In this document: positions 8,244-14,582 of the stretch, piece after piece
How positions within the stretch are numbered: the first letter of the stretch is position 1
Layout: each line of letters opens with the position of its first letter
Source of the DNA: Auxenochlorella pyrenoidosa
Taxonomy: Eukaryota; Chlorophyta; Trebouxiophyceae; Chlorellales; Chlorellaceae
Direction of reading: 5' to 3'
Assembly: GCA_001430745.1 (NCBI GenBank)
Contig: KQ481956.1
Span: forward strand, 180,731 to 195,312
Length of the DNA: 14,582 nt
Made by a program: the position numbers and the translations under genes
The notes under the pieces: model-generated
Seen by the model: only the letters and a program-made list of their open reading frames with translations
Told to the model about the DNA's origin: nothing
Database searches by the model: none

Positions 8244-11200
8244 ATGTCGACAGCTTTGGCGAAAACACCAAAGAAGAAGAAGCCCGCATCCCCGGCAGGC
8301 AAAAAGAAGGGCGGCAAATCGGGCGGTGGCAAGGGGTGAGGACCCGCTCAAGCTGCTGCAGGCGCCGCTGGCCCGCTTGCACGGCCTCGGGTCGCCGCTG
8401 CCACCGTCGGCTCTCATGCTCCAAAAGCGTCGACCTTGTGGCTGAGACCTCTCCGCCTGCACCCCCAGTGCAGTGGTTCCGGTAGCAAGGCAGCAGCAGC
8501 TGAGGAGCGCAAGCGGCTGCAAGCTGAGCTGGGCGTGGCAGCGGCGGGCCGTGCTGCTCAAGAGGCCGCAGCCCAAGGCCTGGAGGCACAGCTGGCTGTG
8601 CTTCACCAGCGAGCCTCACAAGAGGCTGCAAATGCTGCCGACGTGCTGGCCAGCCAGCAGCGACAGCAGCTGGCAGCGGAGGAGGGATCACGGGCGCTGG
8701 AGCAGCAGCTTGCCGAGGCGCGCAGTGAAGCGACGGCGCTGCGGACAGCACAAGAAGAGGCACAGGCATCAGCGGTGCATGCCGCTGCCGCCGGCGATGG
8801 GGAAGCCGAGCAGGAGAGCAGTGAGCTGCTGCGCCTCCTGTCCAACGGTCGGCGCCAGCAGGAGCGGCTGGAGGCGGCGGTGGGGGCGCTGGAGGCGCTG
8901 CGCCTGCGCCTGCAGGCTGTGGAGCGCGAGCTGGCGGCGGAACGTGACATGGTGGCTACCATGCAGGCAAGCAAGCGGGGCGGAACAGCGGCTGTCCTGC
9001 AGGTTTGGCAGCCGCGTGGCCACCATGCAAGGCCGCGTCGCGCAGCGCAGCGCGCTGACCTGCTCCCGGCCCTGCCTGGCTGCAGGTGCGGGTGCAGGGT
9101 CGCAGCGAGCTGCGCTTCATCCGTGGCGCCCCCTTCCTGATGCGCATCGAGCGCGAGCGCCTGGGGGGAACGCTGCCATCCCTGGCGCTGCGCCCTGGCG
9201 GTGCCCTGGCTGCCGCTGGGCGGCAGCAGCTGGTGGCGGTGCAGCCCGCTTCTGTGCATGTGCTAGACCTGACTGCGCACAGCTGGTGGGCCGCTGCCCC
9301 GTGCGGCAGTGGCAGCAGCAGCAACGCAAGCAAGCAGGCGCAGCATGCAGCAGCAGGTGGCACAGTGGGCGCAACCACAGCGGCCGGGTTGCACGCGGCA
9401 GTCACTGGACGCGCAGTGTGCGGGGTTGGCAGCAAGCTGCTAGGCTTTGGTGGCGAGTGCGAGGGCAGGCTGCTCCCCGCGGGCGCCTGCACCCAGTTTT
9501 TGCACCCAGACCTGCAGGCCTGGCTGCCGGCGCCGCCGTCGGCGGACGCAGCAGCGCTGCAGCCGGCGCCCCGCACTGCCGCGGCGCTTGCCCACTGCCC
9601 GCGCACGCACGCGGCCTTCATGTACGGGGGCCAGGGCGAGGGCGGCGCGCTGCTGGGCGACCTGTGGCGCCTGGACCTGGGCACACTGGCCTGGACGCGG
9701 CTCGACAGGCTGGCCACCTGCCGCCCCTGCACGCCAAACAGCCACGACACGCCCTCGCCTGCCGCCGGTGCGGCGCTGGCAGTCGCGCCAGACGGCAGCC
9801 GGCTGTGGCTCATGGGTGGCCGCGTGGAGGGCGGGCGCTGCTCCAGCACGCTGCACTGGTGCGTGGCTGCTGGGCTGGCCGCTGTTGGCAAGGCGGACGA
9901 GTGTGTGACGTCCAGGGGCAGCATGTTGCCTGGCTGCAGGCTTCACCACCCGGCAGCACATGGTGCCTCGCTGCCCGGCAGGTTTGACCTCGCTGGGCAT
10001 TACTGGGCGGCGGTGGAGCCGCAGACCTGGTGCATCGACTCGCGCTCACAGTGAGAGGGGGATGCACGCTGTGCGCTGGGCGGCTTGGGCACAGCGAGCA
10101 GGGCAGCAACACCAGCTGGTCGGCAGTGCATGGTTCTGACCCTATGCCCGCCCCGCCCGCCGCAGCCACGTCATGGCCTGCCTGGACCGCTACCTGCTGG
10201 TGGCGGGGGGCCTGTCCCGCACCGCCGCCGGGCAGGCCATACACCGCCAGGACTGCTGCATCTACGACCCAGCCGCCAACGCCTGGGACGTCCTGACAGA
10301 CACGGCATTCGAGCCCGACCCAGCAGACAGCAGGGGCCGCGGGGGCTCGCCAGCGGGCGCAGGCGCAGCTGCCGACGGTTCCGGCATCAGCCAGGGGAAG
10401 AGGCCTGGCAGCAGCGGCGGCAGCACGGGCAGCCGGATGCCTCCTGCGCAGCCCAGCCCCCGCGCCTGCTTCCAGGGCGCCGGCACCTGCGCCTTTGCCA
10501 ACGGGCGCCTGCTGCTGCTCAAGCCCTTCGGGGATGGCGCTGGGGGAGTTGAGGGGGCGGCGCCCGGGGCGGTGAGCGAGCTGTGGAGCGTGGAGCTGCA
10601 GCTGCCATCGGACATTGAGCAGGGGCAACAGCGGGCTGCGCAGCGCACCACCACCACCAAGGAGCTGACGCTTAGGGCGGAGCTGGTTGCGTCCACTAGC
10701 GTGCGGTGAGACGCTGGCAAGGAAGGCGGTCACTCTGTGCACTGCCTTGGCCTATCAGTGGGCGTGTCGCATCTGCTGGCGCGCGCTGCTTTGGTGCATG
10801 GCCTGCGCGCTGATGCGCCCCAGCTTGCCGGGCGGCCCTGGCCCCCCGCAGGCTGTCCTGGCAGGCGCCCACTGCAGGCGCTGACAAGCTGCTGAGCTTC
10901 AAGCTGATGGTCACAAATGCAGAGGGGCGGGCACGGGTAAGGGGCCACAGGGGCCACTCAACTTTGTTTCGAACTGCCTGGCCCACTTGCCCTGGGCACG
11001 TGGCGCTCAATGCTGTGCTTTCGCTGCAGGTTGCCTCCAGCCCCCAGGCACCCTCCCACCCTGTCGTGCGCAGGAGGCGTACGAAGGCCGCGAAGGATGC
11101 TGCGACGTCACCGGGCTGGCGCCCTGCTCCTCGTACGTTTTCTGCGTCAAGGTGCGCGTGACGCCGGGTAGCCGGGGGTTGGAAGATGGGGGTGGGTGGG

Positions 11201-11509
11201 TGTGGGGGGGGGCCAGCAGTGAAGGGGACACACCACACGTCGCAGCTAGCCAGCCAAGCCATGCTCAGCCACTCAAGCCCTTGGTGCCCCGAGCACCTGT
11301 GCACTGCCCCCCGAGGTGCCGGTCGCAAGTGGTCCCCCTCGTTGCAGCACAATCGCCATCCGCCCAGCGCCCCCCTGCAGGCCCTCTTTGACGACGCCTC
11401 CTTCCTCTGGTCGGAGCCCATCATGGTCACAACCAAGAAGGCGGCGACGGGCAAGGGGGCAGGCGGTGCCGGCAGCGGCAGCATGCCAGGCGGGCAGCGG
11501 GGGCAGTAG
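8244..11509 (+). CDS. Coiled-coil / Kelch-repeat / fibronectin type III protein, function unknown
   Basis: Exons: 8244-8335, 8474-9002 (or 8966), 9086-9858, 9982-10050, 10166-10705, 10852-10936, 11074-11151 and 11381-11509. They total 2295 nt, 764 aa with consistent phases. Residues 1-30 are a Lys-rich, low-complexity tail (KTPKKKKPASPAGKKK). Residues 35-205 form an Ala/Glu/Gln/Leu-rich helix with heptad character (RLQAELG, ALEQQLAEARSEA, LQAVERELAAERD), very likely a coiled coil. Residues about 215-630 contain degenerate Kelch blades: LLGFGG near 328, AAFMYGGQGEGGALLGDLWR near 386, LWLMGGRVEGG near 449, YLLVAGGLSR near 501 and RLLLLKPFG near 608, several followed by the usual blade tryptophan. 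Residues about 665-740 look like one FN3 domain (LSWQAPTAG, VTGLAPCSSYVFCVKA, FLWSEPIMV). Kelch plus FN3 recalls host cell factor proteins, but the N-terminal coiled coil does not fit them. It is probably a scaffold; no function is claimed. The ATG has A at -3. Confidence 0.8.
9859..9981 (+). other. Stop-free 123-nt intron inside a Kelch blade
   Basis: GTGCGT donor after 9858 and GGCAG acceptor ending at 9981. Removing it joins STLHW to FDLAGHYWAAV, the expected Kelch blade spacing. The intron is 41 codons long with no in-frame stop, so retaining it would also leave an open frame. Confidence 0.75.
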
Positions 11510-11904
11510 GACAGTCATGGCGGCGAGGGCCCGGTGTGGATGGCGGAGGAGAAAGCAAAAGAGAGCGGCAGCAGTGTTATAAAGACAGGCAGAGCAGCTG
11601 AAAGGAGAAGCGGTGAAGAGGCCAGGGGGAGGGGTGCGGGGGAGCGGCTGCGGACGGGTCGTGGCGCAGCGCATGCTGCTCACTCAATGTCAAAGCCCTG
11701 GCCAGCATGCAGGGGGCCAGGGCGGGATGCTGGTACAAGTGGGGACGTTCGTTGGCGGCTCTTGAGCGCCGCGGCTGGGAGGACGGGCGGGCGGGAAAAA
11801 CTGGCGAGAGCCCGCTGGTCTGGCCAGGCTGGCGGGCCTCCATGGGTGGCTACCCGCTGGTCGGGCACGGCTGCGGCGGCGCCCACAGGCGTTGGAGGAG
11901 CTGC
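11510..11904. other. Convergent 3' region between Kelch gene and NHP2
   Basis: 395 bp separate the two facing stop codons, so both 3' UTRs must lie here and may overlap. I found no TGTAA on either strand in this stretch. Termination may use variant signals, or transcripts may run into the opposite gene. No conserved ORF is seen. Confidence 0.6.
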
Positions 11905-13294
11905 TCAGAAGATGATGGCGGCGGCTTTCACCTTCTTCTCCACCTGTGGCCGGGCAGCAGCAGGGGTTGCGCATGCGGTCAGGCGCTGGTGGGCGACACG
12001 AGGAGCGAGGCCAGGGCAGCGGTGCATACAGCAGCGGCCACCTCGGCTGCTGTAGCTGCTGGCTGCAAGCAAGCGGCAGGTGGGGCAGGCCGCCAGAACA
12101 GGCCTGGCACCCAGCCACGACGCCGCTCACAGGGCTGCAGTCTGGCACACGCCTGCCCCTCCGTTCCTCTGCTCCAGCCACGGCCGCTCAGCCCAGCGCC
12201 GCCACCAGGGGTATGGTTCAACGCACGCCTTCCCTGGCTCGCATGCCCGCTCAGCCAGTGCCGCGGCGCACCTCCCCAAACAGCTCGGCAAACTCCTTGG
12301 CCTCGTCGTCCTTGGGCGCCTCGCCCTTGACCGGCTTGGGCAGCACCAGCATGCAGCTGGTGGGCCGCTTGGTCAGCCCCGCCGCGCCCAGCTCCTCCTG
12401 CAGGCAGCGGGCCCCAGGGGCCGCGGGTCAGCGCCAACACACCGAAAAAGCCGGGCTGGGTTTGGCAGGGAGCGAAAACGAGAGAGGGATCCGAGACCAG
12501 CTGCCCGGGGCGCTGCAGGGGCGCGCGCCTTGGAGGGGACGTAGATGTAGGGCACGTCGTTGTCCTCGCACAGCACGGGCAGCGGCGTGATGACGTCGAT
12601 GGGCGAGATGTCGCCCGCAATCAGGCACACGCTGCAGGGCGGGGCGGGCAGCCGGGGCGGGCAGCTGTGAGGCAAGGGCGCCCCGTGGATGGCAGGAAGC
12701 ATCGTGATGGTGCCAGCAGCACTGCTGAATGTAGACCCCACATGCATTGTTGTGGTGGGCAGCAAGCTTGCTTCATAAGGGACGCGGCGCTGCTCGATCT
12801 CACCCCTTGACGTTCTTGCGGATCGCCTTGATCACCTCCTTGACACCCCGCTTGATCTGCTTCCGCTTGGCAGCCTTCTTTGCAAGCTTGAGTGCCTGCG
12901 CAACAAGCAGCACTTGATGTGTGTTTGGAAGAGACAGAAGCAACAAACGGCACACTGCAGTGGCGGCAGCGACGGCAGTGGCGGCGGCGGCGACAGGAGA
13001 GCGCGGCGCTGTCGCTACGCTCCGCGCCCTGCCTCGATGCAATTCGAGCCATGCGCGAGATGTGTTGGGCACCTCAAACCACGCCATGCACTCGCCCTCG
13101 CCCACAGATGCAGCATGCAGAGCTCTGGCGCGCACCTTTTTGGCCAGCTTATCATCTGCGAGCGGCTTTGCAATGGGACACAGTTGTGTGACCGTCTTTG
13201 GCGCCTTGGCGGGCGTCTCCGCTGCTGGCGTCTCCGCCGCCTCGCTCTTCCGCTTCTCCTTCTTCTCCTTCTTTGCAGATTTATCCTTCGCCAT
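11905..13294 (-). CDS. NHP2: H/ACA snoRNP protein NHP2 (L7Ae/Nhp2 family)
   Basis: Core protein of box H/ACA ribonucleoproteins, which guide pseudouridylation of rRNA in the nucleolus; in many eukaryotes it is also part of telomerase RNP. Exons in coding order: 13294-13136, 12895-12804, 12631-12529, 12397-12272 and 11943-11905. They total 519 nt, 172 aa. The first ~25 residues are Lys/Glu-rich (MAKDKSAKKEKKEKRKSEAA). The L7Ae fold covers roughly residues 45-165: RKQIKRGVKEVIKAIRK, VCLIAGDISPIDVITPLPVL, VPYIYVPSK, EELGAAGLTKRPTSCMLVL, ending VEKKVKAAAIIF. RGVKE is the NHP2 form of the kink-turn binding signature. The exact VPSK-EELGAAG continuity leaves no room for an insertion, so the third intron must start with GC after 12529. 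The protein is slightly longer than animal NHP2 (about 153 aa) because of its charged head and an acidic loop (EAPKDDEAKEF). Confidence 0.94.
11944..12271 (-). other. Long last intron of NHP2
   Basis: A 328-nt intron, the longest in the window, with donor GAG|GTGCGC and acceptor CCACAG|GTG. I see no conserved ORF in it. A guide RNA inside it is possible in principle, but I found no box motifs clear enough to call. Confidence 0.6.
12398..12528 (-). other. GC-AG intron in NHP2
   Basis: The coding strand reads TCC AAG|GCGCGC at the donor and CTGCCTGCAG|GAG GAG at the acceptor. Splicing exactly here gives VPSK-EELGAAG, the arrangement conserved in NHP2 homologues (human IPSK-TDLGAA). No phase-0 GT donor nearby gives this join. 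Confidence 0.8.
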
Positions 13295-13673
13295 GACTGC
13301 TGGTGCCTTGGGTGAAAGACAGGGGGCTCTGTGGAGGGCTAAGCGAAAAAGAGGCGCGCAACAAGCTTAAAACAGCGCTTGCAAGAGGATTGAGGATGTA
13401 GGCGCGTACAGAATCGACGATGGTGGCCAAATCAAGCAAGGGTGTTCCGTTTCGGCGCCCTGCTGAGCCCTGCCGTGCCCAGTGCCTTCTTGTCTTGCGA
13501 CGGGCATCCCGCTGTAAGCAAACTGCGGCGATCGCCTGGGTAATTTACAAAAGTTACTAGCAAGCTCACTGGGCCTCACTCGTCACACAGCGCGTTGCCC
13601 GCCTCGCTAGGAAGGGCCGCGGTGATTTGCGATCGCCGCTTCAAGATCTGTGTAACGATCACTCTTTCAATCT
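13295..13673. promoter_or_regulatory. Divergent promoter region, NHP2 and AMSH
   Basis: 379 bp between divergent start codons, holding both promoters. It is noticeably less GC-rich in its middle than the flanking exons. It carries two copies of the palindrome GCGATCGC (within 13527-13536 and at 13629-13636). No clear TATA box. Confidence 0.6.
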
Positions 13674-14582
13674 ATGCCGGCGGTGCACCGCAAGCCTCCA
13701 GATGGCGGCCTGCTGGGCAGCCTCAACGCCCGGGCAGCCGCCGGCAGCAGAGGAGTCGACAACTTCGCCAGCATCTCGACTTACTACCGCCGGGCGTCCC
13801 TGCTGCTACGCCAGGTGGGGTGCCGCCAGCGGCGGCGCCCGTGCTTTGCACAGGGGGCGCTGGCGGCTTGCTGCCTTTTGTCTGTGCATTGACTCACCGT
13901 TCTTGCTCTTATGCTGACTGCGTGCAGGCTGAGGTGTACCGACGGCGGCACAATGATGACGAGCTGTATGTCATGCTGATGCGGTTTGCAACGTGAGCGC
14001 CAGTCACAAGACACGCAGGACAGCTGTCTTTGCCATCGAGGTGCCCTCTTTCTGTCCTTGACAATGCCCCTGGTTGTGTGCTCCCTGCAGGCTGATGATT
14101 GAGACGCTGCCCAGGCACCGCCTGTTCAATGCTGCCGATCCCAAGTACAAGCAGCTGAAGGCGGTGAGCAGCAGGGGCTGCAGGCAGGGTGCCAGTGGCA
14201 TGAGGCAGGCACGCTGCCCAAAGACGCCCCATGTGGCCTTCTGTACTTTTCCTGCCTGCCTGTTGCACCTCTTCCCCTCCCCAAAGCCGAGGGTGACCCG
14301 CTGCGCCTCACAAGGGCCAGGACCCCCCCCCGCCCCTTGCAGGACCTGGTGCAGCGCCACCTGCCAGAGCTGGAGCGCCTCAAGGCGGGCCTGGAGCTGC
14401 GGGCGCTGGTGGACAGCCTGGACTGGGAGGGGCCGTTTGCGCCGCGCAAGGCCGCGGGGGCGGTGCCGCTCAGCGCGGGCAATGTGCCGGAGATTCACTG
14501 GGAGGACAGCCTGGCGCCGCCGCCGCCGCCGGCAGCGGGGGCGGCCCTGGGCGTGCCGCAGCCCGAGGGCTTCGACCTGCTC
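13674..14582 (+). CDS. AMSH: AMSH-like ubiquitin isopeptidase, N-terminal part (3' end outside the window)
   Basis: AMSH proteins are zinc JAMM/MPN+ deubiquitinases that cut K63-linked ubiquitin chains on endosomal cargo with ESCRT-III. Exons: 13674-13814, 13928-13992, 14091-14163 and 14343 to the right edge, giving 173 residues in frame. Residues about 25-125 match the USP8-dimerisation/MIT-like helical domain: FASISTYYRRASLLLRQ, AEVYRRRHNDDELYVMLMRF, LMIETLPRHRLFN and LPELERLKAGLE. Plant AMSH1/AMSH3 have the same order (YYRIAD..ILRQ..IDLYVMLLRFSSLVLETIP). After it comes a Pro/Ala-rich linker with five consecutive prolines. The catalytic JAMM domain (ExnHxHxxxxD) would be beyond the window, so activity cannot be checked. 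Another USP8_dimer protein is the alternative, but an AMSH fits best in the green lineage. Divergent from NHP2. Confidence 0.86.

Noticed and set aside
8997..9040. Near-duplicate of GTGGCTACCATGCA (8951-8964) at GTGGCCACCATGCA in the next intron
   Set aside because: The match is too short in GC-rich coding-like sequence to claim a duplicated exon, and using it as an exon breaks the reading phase.
13629..13636. GCGATCGC as evidence of cyanobacterial DNA (HIP1)
   Set aside because: The neighbouring genes have spliceosomal introns and are eukaryote-specific. Two palindromes in one promoter do not show bacterial origin.

Overview
This window looks like nuclear DNA from a green alga, most likely a trebouxiophyte of the Chlorella type. 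The DNA is very GC-rich. The genes are split by many short introns of about 80-330 bp with CTGCAG/GCAG-like acceptors. Two genes are followed by TGTAA, the polyadenylation signal typical of chlorophytes. The proteins are eukaryotic: a nucleoporin, an H/ACA snoRNP protein, an AMSH deubiquitinase and a plant-type organellar malate dehydrogenase. There is no operon, Shine-Dalgarno context, phage, insertion sequence or CRISPR array. The lineage is inferred from these features, not from a database search.

Six protein genes are present. Each exon chain below was built by matching GT/GC...AG boundaries and checking that reading phase is kept at every junction. From left to right: (1) minus strand, 3' end outside the window: malate dehydrogenase with a PTS2-like N terminus (1590 down to 90). 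(2) Minus strand, complete: FG nucleoporin NUP58 (5583 down to 2368, ten exons, about 512 aa). (3) Minus strand, complete: nucleoside diphosphate kinase with an N-terminal extension (7806 down to 6066, eight exons, 197 aa). (4) Plus strand, complete: a coiled-coil/Kelch/fibronectin-III protein of unknown role (8244-11509, eight exons, about 764 aa). (5) Minus strand, complete: the L7Ae-family snoRNP protein NHP2 (13294 down to 11905, five exons, 172 aa). (6) Plus strand, 3' end outside the window: the N-terminal half of an AMSH-like deubiquitinase (13674 to the right edge).

Genes 1-3 lie head to tail on the minus strand. NDPK/Kelch and NHP2/AMSH are divergent pairs with 437- and 379-bp shared upstream regions. 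Kelch and NHP2 converge, with 395 bp between their stop codons. The genes do not form a pathway. They are ordinary cellular functions (peroxisomal/carbon metabolism, nuclear transport, nucleotide metabolism, ribosome and rRNA modification, endosomal deubiquitination) that happen to be neighbours.

I see no convincing undescribed system. The points most worth a second look are: an NHP2 intron that conservation forces to be GC-AG, with two possible further GC donors; NUP58 FG motifs carried on tiny symmetric phase-1 exons; an MDH first exon that encodes only the targeting peptide; a 123-nt stop-free, in-frame intron inside the Kelch propeller; the unusual domain architecture of that Kelch protein; and a few repeats inside introns or at splice sites.
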